Shown here: in pieces, positions 21,608-31,710 of the stretch | Numbering within the stretch: the stretch's first letter is position 1 | Layout of the letters: each line of letters starts with the position of its first letter | Assembly: GCA_003254885.1 (NCBI GenBank) | Contig: QANT01004651.1 | Location: 1-32,163, forward strand | Source of the DNA: Purshia tridentata | Lineage: Eukaryota > Streptophyta > Magnoliopsida > Rosales > Rosaceae | DNA length: 32,163 nt | Reading direction: 5' to 3' | Position numbers and translations under genes: made by a program | Notes under the pieces: generated by a model | The model's input: the letters and a program-made list of their open reading frames with translations, nothing else | Told to the model about the DNA's origin: nothing | The model's database searches: none

Positions 21608-22540
21608 ATTCATAAACGTCTTGGACTTGGAGCGTGCAACCGGTGGCAAATCGGACTCAGAAAATTGTATAGGCATTAGACACTTAAAAATAGGAGCATT
21701 TTTTGTAATATGTATACCTTTTTAAGTCCGTTAAAGTACATTTTTGTATAATTATTATCAAAAATAAAAAGGATTAACTACAAAATTCATAGAGATTCTT
21801 TGAGGAATTAAAAAAAAGTGACTTACCGTTTGGAACTTGGAACTAAAATCCCATTGTGGGTCGGAACTTAGAACTAACTTACAAAAAACAAAACAAAATT
21901 TGGCACCAAAAAATGCAGGGATCTAGTAATTAATTCAATCATGTACGAGCTATAATAAATTTGTTATTCCATCACTGAGCAATATAGAATGCTAAAAACA
22001 ATTACCGCATATCATCTTATGCCGACTTGTTAATGCTAGAGGAACACAGTTGCCAACAATATCAACCCCTGCACTAATAATACGAGGTCCTCAACCAACT
22101 TGTACATGTTAAGACTCATGTGAGGTCCACGTGAATTGACATGTGAGAACCTTGATTGCAGGTGTCTGGTCCGATCACAACTAGACTAAATTACCAGCTC
22201 GACATTACCATAAACAAAGTTCAAACCCGGTTATTAAAAACAAATTCAATTTAAACTAAATGTAAACAAGTGTTACCAGAGAGAGCAAGGCACCAGACAA
22301 CACTTTGTCACCAAATAGCCAAATACTAATTGAATACAAAGATGTTTCTTGCTTTAACAACAATTTGACATTGGGTTTGGGGGTGAGAAGGAAAAAAAAA
22401 AACCAAAAAAATAAAAAAGAAATGAAGATATTTTAAATAAGAAAATCAATGGCATTCTACAAGGGCCATCGCTTGGCCAATTAACACATCCTCCCACACA
22501 CCTGAGCAGAGAAAATGCTTTGGTAGCCAGCCAATCATAT
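21608..22540. other. Convergent intergenic region between the HGSNAT-like and UBC genes
   Basis: The left part is the 3' UTR of the HGSNAT-like gene; the right part should be the UBC 3' UTR on the minus strand. No further gene is seen. Confidence 0.6.
21763..21768 (+). terminator. Candidate poly(A) signal of the HGSNAT-like gene
   Basis: AATAAA 156 bp after the stop codon, in AT-rich sequence. Confidence 0.4.
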
Positions 22541-25392
22541 TCATAGCATTTCCTGTGACTTTCTCACACAACGGCTGACCTTCTTCTTGAAGTCATCTCT
22601 CCTATCTCTCCATTCCTTCTGCAATATAGACACCAACATGATGTTAAATTCCAGCCATTAACAATGGGAATACATAACTAAATTATCAACTACAGAAAAA
22701 AAAAATACAAATATGGAAGGAAAACTGGCTTCAACAAAAATTACCACATCCAGAACCTATATATATATATCAGTTGCAGGGAAAAGTTAAGAAAAGGTTC
22801 CACTATTTCAAACATTCGACAAATTTGAACATGAGACTTTGACTATCAATGCAGGGCATGGATATAATAATCAGCATGTAGAGGATACTTGTGAAAACAA
22901 AATTAATTGTGACAAAACAAAGGAGCACTTACAGCAGCTTCAACATTTGCAGGAGATTCATCATTTGGACCGGAAAGCATTGATATTATACTCAAAACTA
23001 TGCTTTCAACCTGGAACAACATAATTTCTATATTAGATAATGCAGTACTATATTTTTAATAAAAAAATCAAACAAACCAGAAAGTTGTTAATGTAGTAAT
23101 ATAATTTCCCCATTTGTCTAGGCAGGAAGGGAAAATGGAAGCTCAAATTTCCTAATGATCGCATGTTATGATACCCTGAGTCTAAATTGTCCACTGGCAG
23201 ACCCCCAAGGTTTTGATACTTGTCATCTATTTCCTTTCTACTGTCATTAACCTTGTAGAACAGATAAACCACAAAATCTCCAATTCCCGTCATCCATGTC
23301 AGGTTTTATCCTTTCAACACAAAATGTCTATACCTTTACAAACCCTTCTCCCCATATGACTCTCTTCTGTTACAAACCTTTTCCATTCTCCTCCCATACT
23401 AGCCTCATAGTGTGGTATCATGGCACTGTTCAAAGCCTGAGAATGCTTTTATATGTTATCTCATATATGCAACAAGAGATTTTCTTCTCGTTAAGAAGTG
23501 TTTTGTCTTTCGTGACAAACCACAATTCTTGTTGCAACTATTACATTCTGAACATGGTGAAAGGAATATTACACATGCTACATATCCTTTTACGAACTTG
23601 TGCATTAACTTTTTCTATTTGTCAGTTTAGTAATATTATAAAACACTGTACAAGTTCACATATAAATGAAAATTATTGATCACAGTTGGTTTTCTCATCT
23701 TATATTTCAGTGTCATATGTTTTCTGTTTTGAGTTGCCTTGGTTATTACCTACTAAAATTTATGATTTACTTACCTTCTTAAATAGATACTTGGTCTTTA
23801 TTTTTTTGAAAAGAAGATACTTGGTCTTTATTTTGTCTTTGTTGTTAGTACATTTCTATGTGACATTTGACTACATATACAGATAGTTACTTTCTTGTTC
23901 ATTTTTTGTACATGTTAAACCAAATATGATAGGGTTATCAGATAACTTTTGGTTTACAGATAATCTAATCTTTGATCATCCTTTATTTTTATTTCACTTG
24001 ATTTTCTTACTACAAGTTGTGAAGGTAATCTTTGCATCAGGACCTGGCCCAACAGCAGCAGATATTTCCAACAAAAACAGATGGGGCTGATAATTTGAAG
24101 CGAGAAACTAAGACTTCTTAAATAACCAACTTATGGTAAAGCATAGAATTCCAAAGTAAATCCATACCGTATGAACAGGCGTCCAACGCTCACTTGCAAG
24201 CTCGTAACCATTTGGATCCTCGCCAGGAGGATGAAGAATTGAAATGCAAACACGACCATCAGGATAAACTTCAAGGACAACAACCAAGATCAGTACTATT
24301 AACAACAAAGTGCAAAGTATCAAACAGACGGTAGTTAGGAGAGAGACCAACCATTGGGATGCCATATCTCCGAAGTAAACTTCACCGTCGGAGGGCTGTT
24401 CGGGTAATTAGAAGGAAAGCTCATGATGGCATTGAAAAATCCCCCCTCACTGCAATGAGACAATATGAAATGATGAATGTGGGTGGCAACTTCCCAAAGA
24501 AATTATCACCTTATGAGCAAAAAAGAGAATAGTGTTCCCAAAACAACATCCATAGAATTTAGCAATTAAGACAAACGAAAAAAGTAAACATCCAACCATT
24601 CAAAAAGTAAGCTGCAAATAGACGCCCTAACTTTGCAAAGCCACTTTTCAAACATGGAAATTTGCCAAACTTTCACAATCCAAGAATGTACGAATAACTA
24701 AAAGACCTCCTGCTACCTTGTTATTTTCCAAGTACCAAATTAAACAATATTTAACCGAAGAATAAGTTCAAAATATGAAACTTTCAACAAATTCTAACTT
24801 CAACTTGAAGAACAATTCATAAGCTAAGATCAATGCCATCAATAGGGCAAAACCCTAAATCTGCCATCTCAAATAATAGGAAAATACAAAATTGGGAAAG
24901 CCACGATCAAATTAAAAACAACCCGAAACAAATTCAATTGAACACAAAAGGCGTCCCTAGAACCTCCTGATTGACCCTTTATCGAATCACACATAAATGA
25001 CATAAAGAAACACCGAAATTTACCATCGCAGGCACAACAGCGAAACCACAAACCCCAATCAAGAAAGGCACAAATTTGAAGCGGAAAAGAATCCAACAAA
25101 AGGCACGTACTAGAGCGTATCGGGGGGTCCAATAATTGTGACGCTCCATTCAAAGATATTCTTCTCGTCCACCAGACCTGCAGAGAAGCCGTCCACAGGG
25201 TTCTTGCAAAGATCTACAAAAGTAATACAGAGAATCAAATTCACCAAAATAGCACCCAATTAGATAACCCTGTAAAAAATAGGAATCAAGCTGAATCTTT
25301 TGGGCAAATAAAGGGAAGGAATTTGAAATCGAATTTGAAATACCCTTGAGCTGTTTCTGAAGGAGAAGGCTCGCCTGAGACTGGGACGCCAT
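22541..25392 (-). CDS. Ubiquitin-conjugating enzyme E2, UBC7/UBC13/UBC14 type (UBE2G-like)
   Basis: Six exons, 25344-25392, 25111-25213, 24352-24449, 24168-24268, 22933-23010 and 22541-22618, join in frame to 168 residues. The usual plant length is about 166-167. The E2 core carries [20 protein letters not shown], the HPN motif (81-83) and catalytic Cys91 in [19 protein letters not shown]. The 13-residue acidic insertion after the active cysteine marks the Ubc7/UBE2G clade. In other eukaryotes that clade works with membrane E3 ligases in ER-associated degradation and builds Lys48-linked chains. The C-terminus is [14 protein letters not shown]. The fourth intron is 1157 bp and contains only noise frames. 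The leader is CT-rich on the sense strand and a TATA box lies 101 bp upstream. In Arabidopsis the neighbour of the SEC14-like gene is UBC13 (from memory), which agrees with this placement. Confidence 0.95.
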
Positions 25393-25492
25393 GAAAGGGA
25401 AAGATAAAGCTGGCGAGGGAGCTCTACGCACTCGTTGAGAGAGAGAGACGAAGAGAGAGAAATTGAGAGGTTTATAAAGCCGACACTTTGGG

Positions 25493-25500
25493 TATTTATA
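25493..25500 (-). promoter_or_regulatory. TATA box of the UBC gene
   Basis: Minus-strand TATAAATA lies 101 bp upstream of the ATG. The leader between is a CT-rich pyrimidine tract (25437-25470), typical of plant housekeeping promoters. A second TATA-like TTTATAAA sits at about 25470. A G-box CACGTG is at 25630-25635. Confidence 0.5.
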
Positions 25501-25720
25501 GACAGAGAGAAGGTTCCGAAGGTGGACTACTGGACTCTATATGGGGCTTTGAGTGCGGGGGCAAATTGTAGTTGGAATTCTCTACCGATGTCTGTTATGA
25601 AGCTGGAATTGTGACGAATCATTTACTGCCACGTGGTGGTCGTGGTTCAACGGTCAACATGATAGAAGATTCTACGTAAACTCTCATACATAGTGCATTT
25701 GCACTATTAAATTTATATAA

Positions 25721-25909
25721 CAATAATATTATTCTTATTATATTTTTATACTATATTTTACGTGTTATTATTATATTGGCATAATATTTTTTTATTTTTA
25801 TAATTTTTATTTTTATTTTTTTAGTGTCTAATGTATGAATATTATGTAAATTGCCACATAAAATGGTATAAAATTATAGTATAAAAATGTGATAAGTGTA
25901 GCATTATTA
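25721..25909. mobile_element. MULE-type MITE, copy 2
   Basis: The element begins CAATAATATTATTCTTATTA and ends GATAAGTGTAGCATTATTA. It aligns along its length with the element at 18625, sharing the internal T-rich block and the TAATGTATGAAT, CCACATAA and TATAAAATTAT words. It is flanked by a 9-bp repeat TTTATATAA (25712-25720 and 25910-25918; one more base, A, also matches). Non-coding. It lies 329 bp upstream of the UBC start codon. Confidence 0.8.
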
Positions 25910-26433
25910 TTTATATAAGGGATACTTCATTTTAAATTTCGAATGTGAACTCATATTTTTTAAACCTTTATTCATATGTTATTCTTATTAAAAATTAACC
26001 AAATCAAAAATTATTTGTCTATTTAATTTTGATTAAACTAATGTATGATTTTATCTAAAACTTTTTATTCATCAAGAATTTGATCAAGAATAAATAGTCA
26101 AATAATTTCTAGTTTAATTAAGCTTTGTAAAAATAATCTATAAATAAAAATCTAACAATTTTTCACCTGAGCTTAGTCGGTTTTTCGATTTTCAAACCCA
26201 CCCCTTACTTCGATTTGTGAATCATGTGTATGGTGAACAAAATGTTGATGCAGTCCATTTGGCCAACTTGGGCTGGGCTAAGTTTGGGCCATCACATTTT
26301 AGATGATTCTTCTAGCTGCATTGTAGGGCTTTTGGCTATTCATGCCTTAACCGTGGTTAAGGCTACGGCTATTCCTTTCCCACATGATATTAGTTACCTT
26401 ATTGTTTTAGCTTCGTAGTTTAAAAAAAAGGAG

Positions 26434-27287
26434 GAGCAATTTTGAGCACCACCCATTTCTCACATTGTAAACCAACCACAGTTAACCAGTGTCAATAAAT
26501 GCATAAGCATAAACAAAAATTATCTTCTTTTTTAAACAAATTATTTAATTTAAGAATAAACTAATTAAAAAAATTCAGTAACCTCCTGCTCAATACGCAT
26601 GGACCCCACCCCCCCCCTTTCCATATTTCCCAGCCACCCGTCCTCACAACTCCGGCGGCTCCTCCACCTAACGTCGGCCGGTGATCACTCTCTTTCTGTT
26701 GTTTATTTTTTCCTCTCAGTTTATTTAATTTCCTAACACAAAAGACATAGACATAAGCATATAGAAGAAGAAGATGTTAAATCTCCTGAAAATTTTGCAT
26801 AAAGAAAAACTCTCTGAAAATGTCGAGTGGTTGCCTCTGCCGGCGCCAGCGAGGCGGTAGGAGTCGCCGGTGTTGGATTGCCCTGCTTTGAGGAGGGTAG
26901 GGGTGGGGCAAATTTGATTGGATGTTGCAGCAAAGCCTCTGTCCAAACATCGACTCTTTCATCGGGAGAGTCAACCCATGAAATGGGTAATAAGATAGAG
27001 GACCGCTGGCGTTTGGAAAGCGGGCAGCCGTCGGAAAAATGTGAAGATGGAGGGATGGTGTTAAGTAAATCGGCCAGCCTCCGGTGGGTAATGGGCTGCC
27101 GTAAATACGGAGGGGAAGTGGGTGGGTTCAAAACTTCAAATCAGGTTGGAGATGGGGGGCTGATAGATTGTTTAGTTATGTTTTTATTTTAATAAAAAAT
27201 ATAGAATAAGTATTAACCATTGTTAACTATAGTTAATGCATATAACAGGTGGCAAATTTACAAAAAGGTAGTGTTGCTCACTTGCTC
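26434..27287. mobile_element. Candidate MULE-like element with GC-rich interior
   Basis: The left end GAGCAATTTTGAGCACCACC and the reverse complement of the right end, GAGCAAGTGAGCAACACTACC, align with small gaps. Similarity continues inward through TGTAAA, CCAC and GTTAAC words for about 50-60 bp, so these look like worn terminal inverted repeats. The outer parts are AT-rich, whereas 26590-27150 is GC-rich. The interior has long open frames on both strands (minus 26733-27131, plus 26827-27192) that match no family I recognise. That layout resembles a Pack-MULE carrying captured sequence. No clean target duplication was found, so the class is tentative. Confidence 0.4.
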
Positions 27288-29366
27288 ACCACCACTTAAA
27301 CATGTCCTTTTTGGAGACAAAAATAAATGAGCAAGCTTTAAGAGAAGGTCACCCCTTTAATCACTTGAGTTGAGGGTGGTATATTAGCGCCCTGTATTTC
27401 CTTTTCTATCTATTCTTTTATTATTTACTTGATCTCTTGTCTCTGTGGATTTTCATGAGCAAAATTTCGTTCCCCTGGAACCGTGTCGGTGTTTTAATTT
27501 TGATATTTTATTGAACAGATAAAATGGAATTGAATAAAATCGATCTGTCTGATCAAATTGAATTGGATTGAGAACAGTAAGGAAAGGGCAAAAGGGCAAT
27601 GGGATAAAGCGAAGGCTACACGTGACAGCACAGTACGTGATGCATGTAAAATAAAGAGGGGAAGTTTTCGAGAAAGGAAGGAAGAGATTGGTGTGTTTTC
27701 AGATTTCTGGCCATTGCTTTTTTCTGAGCTAGGCTGTCGACCTGAGCAGAAGATATCCCTCAGAGATTCGCTTCCCAACTTTTTCTTTTTTTTCGCAAAT
27801 CACTGTCTTACTCTTATATTCTTACCCTCTTTTTTCACTTTCTATTAATTAATATAATTGGATTTGCTTTTCTTATCACTGTCTTTTTAAGATGGGATTA
27901 TCTTTATTGCTAACTAATAAACTAATCCCACCCCCGGCCCCCCAAGAAAAGAACAAGCTTTTATTGCTGACTAATGTTTTGTTACCAATAGAATGAAATT
28001 ACTTAGCACTAGAGGCTACAACAACAAAAGAAGGAACAAGAACATATGTATTCGTGTAATGTGTAATGATGAATATATTCTCAAACAAATGCATTTGTTT
28101 GTGCCTTTTTTTTTTTTGGTAAAACTTTCATAAAACGATGTATTACATTTACACGTAACAGTAATTATAGAGATACACGTGTGTGTTATTTTATTATTAA
28201 ATGTGATACCAAATCAACCATAATTCTTTTTCACTTTAATAATTGTTCAAATATGTAAATGTGGCTTCAAAAATTGGTGCGTCAATTATGATTCAATAAT
28301 ATATAATATTCATGTCAATTAAATTATTTAGTTTTAATGCCACATAAGCCTATAAAAAGACTTACTTAACCTTCTTAAAAAATCTAATAAAAAAGATTTT
28401 ATTCCTAAACTAAAATACTAAATAGCATGTTCGATGAAAAAAAATGTTTAAGAAGTAGAACCCGGCCTAAATAATTAGTCCACCATATATCTTTGCAACA
28501 TAGACAAAGTTCTGTTCATGCCATAATCCATGATTTTATTTATCTTCCACTCATTAGGCTTTAAAATCTCCCTCTTTAATTAGTCTTTTCTCATCACTTA
28601 TCCCACAACAAAAGAAAGAACTAATTTACCTTATAATTAAGAGAATTCTAAACACAAACACATAAAATGTTAACCCACTTGCCAAACAATCAGAGAGAAA
28701 AATAAAAAAATTAAACAGGCTTTAAGTTTATTCTCAATGTAATCAAAATTATCCTAGGCCTCTTGCCCTTGTCTCATATTGCTGAATTTTAAGCACTAAA
28801 AAGGCAAAGGTTGAAATTAATATTCAACACCGGTATACTCAAAACCAATCTCCAACAACACACCCAAAACCCCAATTTCTCTCCCGCCTTGTCCTCACCT
28901 TCTTCTTCGATTTCAACCCTTTAGAAAATTGAAAGAAAATATAAAAGAATATAAAATTTCAACCTAGTAGATATAAAATTTTACTTTTATTATAAAAAAG
29001 AAGTTAAATCCTAAGGAATTGAAAAAGAAGATAAAAGATAAATTAGGAATATAAGATTGGAAGGGTCTTGGAAAAGAAATTAAATAATTAAAATTAGTAA
29101 GATGAATTAGGGCTATTACATTTTAGAGGATAAGAAAGTCTTTTAATAAAAATGATTTTAATTTAATATTGTAATGTGTATAATTACCAAAATAAATAAA
29201 TTGTAATGTGTACAATTAATTTTGCCATATAGAATTGAGGTACAATTAAGACAATCTTCTGAGACCCAAAATCATTTCCCATATATAAATTATTACACGA
29301 AATTACAAGATTGTGCTCAGATATGAGATCATCAGAATATAGTTCGTTTTATTTTTTGGCCAACAC
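27288..29366. other. AT-rich intergenic region
   Basis: No gene, RNA or clear mobile element is recognised. There are scattered poly(A)/poly(T) runs and short open frames without family features, one of them on the minus strand at 27494-27778. Confidence 0.5.
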
Positions 29367-29627
29367 TAGTTCACATTAAAATAAAACATGAGACCAACAA
29401 AAAATGTAATAGTAGGCAACAGTTACATAGTTACACGCATAATGCAGTAACTAACACCTCCAAACATTTTTTTTGGGTCAAGTAACACCCAAACATTACA
29501 CAACCATAATACCCAGGAAACATAGGCAAAATGACTCCACTAACCATACTTCCTCTTCTATGTTTTTTCCCCCTAAATATTTATTTGAACATTAAAAGTG
29601 AAACCAAGAAGACAACAACACGTTGAT

Positions 29628-29658
29628 CTAGTGGCAGAAGATGACCTTGAGCTCGCGC
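29628..29658 (-). pseudogene. 31-bp duplicated tail of the thaumatin-like gene
   Basis: Identical to 29961-29991, which encodes the last nine residues (ending KVIFCH) and the stop of the thaumatin-like gene. It has no upstream coding sequence and cannot make a protein. Confidence 0.9.
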
Positions 29659-29873
29659 ATAGTTCACATTAAAATAAAACATGAGACCAACAAACAATGT
29701 AATAGTAGGCAACACTTACATAGTTACACGCATAATGCAGTAACTAACACCTCCAAACATTTTTTTTTGGTCAAGTAACACCCAAACATTACACAACCAT
29801 AATACCCAGGAAACATAGGCAAAATGACTACACTAACCATACTTCCTCTTCTATGTTTTTTTCCCCCTAAATA

Positions 29874-29879
29874 TTTATT
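29874..29879 (-). terminator. Candidate poly(A) signal of the thaumatin-like gene
   Basis: Minus-strand AATAAA lies 82 bp beyond the stop codon. The same site is present in the duplicated copy A about 300 bp further on, so the transcript may have two usable ends. Confidence 0.5.
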
Positions 29880-29960
29880 TGAACATTAAAAGTGAAACCA
29901 AGAAGACAACAACACGTTGATTCTGGAAGCAGTTGAAGTAGAAGCATCCAAAGTCATGAT

Positions 29961-30716
29961 CTAGTGGCAGAAGATGACCTTGAGCTCGCGCGGCGACGAG
30001 CACTGGTGCATGAGCGTGGGGCTGTCGTGCGCGTAGGTAAACGTGGCGGGACACGCGTGTTTGAAGAACTCCGAGTAGCTCGAACCCCTACACGTCTGCG
30101 GACTATTGTAATGATTCCTACAGCAAAGCTCGTCCGTACCGAACGCCTCACACGCGCTCTTACACGCCACCACGTGACCTGCGGGTGACCTTACCTGCAA
30201 CCTCTGGGGACACGTGGCGAGCAGGTCCGCCTTACAGCCCACCACGGGGCACACGCCCTTCCCCTCGTGCGGGGTCACCGTCAAGGGAACGTTGAAGCCG
30301 TCGACGAGGCTGACGCCGTAGGAGGAGAGGTCGTTGGGGCCGTGGTGGAGGACGAATTGCGCCAGCGTGACGGGGGTGGCGCCGCCGGCTCCGTTGCACT
30401 CGAGCTTGCCGCCGCAGTCGCCGGTGAGGCAGGAGAAATGGTTTGGGGAGGAGGTGCAGCCGGTGCGGCCCCAGACCCGGCCCGACCAGTGCTGGGTCGG
30501 GGCGGGGAAGGAGCGGTGGGTGAGGCTGGCGAGGGAGAAGCCGCCGCGCTCGAGGACGGCGTGGCCCGAGTTGGGCTGGATGGCCGGCCAGACGGGGAAG
30601 GGGCAGTTGTTGACCAGAGTCAAAATGAAGCCTGGGGTCGTAGCGAGGGTAGCGTGGGGAAGGGTGCAGAGGATTACTAGAGTTGTGCAGAGGAGAGTGG
30701 GAAAGTAGTGAGCCAT
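29961..30716 (-). CDS. Secreted thaumatin-like protein (PR-5/osmotin family)
   Basis: A single exon of 251 residues. A signal peptide of about 25 residues (hydrophobic LLCTTLVILCTLP, cut near ATLA/TTPG) is followed by a mature domain with 16 cysteines, the standard set for eight disulfides. Family marks are FILTLVNNCPFPVWPAIQPN, WGRTGC, CLTGDCGGKLEC, VSLVDGFNVPLTV, VVGCKADLLATCP, CCRNHYNSPQTC and FKHACPATFTYAHDSPT. The C-terminus ends directly after the last cysteine (FCH) and lacks a vacuolar extension, so the protein should be apoplastic. The acidic-cleft residues are altered: TLAEF is TLAQF here (Gln120), and the Asp of the usual DVSLVDG is Gly134. Asp139 is kept. PR-5 proteins with a full cleft bind or degrade fungal beta-glucans; this one may not. 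The coding region is much richer in GC than its surroundings. The Arabidopsis neighbour of UXS6, At2g28790, is of this type (from memory). Confidence 0.93.
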   Translation of the reverse strand: MAHYFPTLLCTTLVILCTLPHATLATTPGFILTLVNNCPFPVWPAIQPNSGHAVLERGGFSLASLTHRSFPAPTQHWSGRVWGRTGCTSSPNHFSCLTGDCGGKLECNGAGGATPVTLAQFVLHHGPNDLSSYGVSLVDGFNVPLTVTPHEGKGVCPVVGCKADLLATCPQRLQVRSPAGHVVACKSACEAFGTDELCCRNHYNSPQTCRGSSYSEFFKHACPATFTYAHDSPTLMHQCSSPRELKVIFCH

Positions 30717-31560
30717 TTGGAATGTGTGTAGCGGAAGAGGAGAGGGTTTTGTGTGGGTCTTATAGAGGTCTGGCGGTACGTATATGCAAGTGGGAGGGGG
30801 GAAGACGGAATTGCCCTTTGGTTCGGTGAGTCAGACTTATTTTTGTTTTTATTTTTTTTTTGGGTCAGACGGTGTTATATCAGATAGTCATTAGTACTAG
30901 TGGAAAGCATAGTATAAAGTATGTGTTTCTTAACTTTCAATGGGTTTGGATGCATTCGGATTTTGGGGACTGCAATAATTAATGGTCTGAAACCAGAGAT
31001 AGCTGAAGAGGACCACCCGGCCTATGACAATTTACAACAGAGTTGAGTTGTTAATGGATTGGGATGAAATATACTTGCCAAGTGTGACATATATTTAGGT
31101 GGAGTATGTTATATCTTGCCATTTGCATCAATATTTTGTCTGGTAAGTCACACTTTTTGATGTATTTTGAGTTTTCTACAAAGAAATTGGGTAAAGTATG
31201 TGATTCAATCATTGATTTATAGATATGGTGTCTTGAGTGTATGGCTTAATATAAATATTGTCAACGTAAATACGACACCATTGGTAAATAAACGACATAC
31301 ACTAACTTGATTGCTCTGTAAAGGGAATCGACCAGGAACAGTGGAACGGTGGAACGGTGACGTTTGGAGGAGAGGGACATCCAGTGCATATTGTGCATTA
31401 CTGCATTTGGTTCGAGGAGGACGGTCACGACAAACACGTTGGAGAAAGAAAGAGGATAAGCAGCACTATCCACAATGTTCTTGTCTGTCTCTACCTTTAA
31501 CCTTGTCATAACTCATAAGAAAGAGAGAGTATCCAATCTTATGTTTGCTTAATTAAAGCT
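30717..31560. other. Promoter and upstream region of the thaumatin-like gene
   Basis: No gene is seen. A TATA box lies close to the start codon. The rest is AT-rich, with short unrecognised open frames at 31261-31511 on both strands. Confidence 0.5.
30759..30765 (-). promoter_or_regulatory. TATA box of the thaumatin-like gene
   Basis: Minus-strand CTATAAG lies 43 bp upstream of the ATG, so the leader would be only 10-20 nt long. The ATG context (CAAATGGCT) is good. Confidence 0.5.
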
Positions 31561-31710
31561 GGGTAACCGAGCCGAGCCGAACCGGAATCGCCAAACCGAG
31601 TACCGAACCGAGGGACTCTGGTAAGCCTTCCTTGCGACCGATACCGAGACCGGAAGTCCGGTTAACCGATGCTCGGTAAACTGAAAAACTCGGTCGGCTC
31701 GGCTCGGACT
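31561..31710. repeat. CCGAGCC-rich inverted-repeat element (possible hAT-like MITE)
   Basis: The left arm CCGAGCCGAGCCGA (31567-31580) and the right arm TCGGCTCGGCTCGG (31694-31707) are perfect inverted repeats of 14 bp. Between them are many AACCGA/CGGTT words. The start GGGTAACCGAGCCGAGCCGA resembles ends of dispersed plant DNA elements. No target duplication was identified. Confidence 0.45.

Larger units (their letters stand above)
29367..29991. repeat. Tandem duplication covering the end of the thaumatin-like gene
   Basis: Copy A (29367-29658) and copy B (29660-29991) both begin TAGTTCACATTAAAATAAAA and end GACCTTGAGCTCGCGC. They are nearly identical. Copy B has 39 bp that copy A lacks (29921-29959), with TGA at both edges. 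Copy B ends inside the intact thaumatin-like coding sequence. Copy A therefore carries a duplicate of the gene's 3' UTR and terminal codons. Confidence 0.93.

Noticed and set aside
23296..23679. 127-residue plus-strand frame
   Set aside because: Inside the 1.16-kb fourth intron of the UBC gene on the opposite strand; AT-rich and without domain features.
27494..27848. Two overlapping frames of about 95 residues on opposite strands
   Set aside because: No recognisable family, no splice-linked partner exons and low-complexity ends.
30267..30708. Long plus-strand frames (137 and 124 residues) opposite the thaumatin-like gene
   Set aside because: They arise from the high GC content of the antisense strand; composition is Gly/Ala/Glu-rich and no domain is seen.
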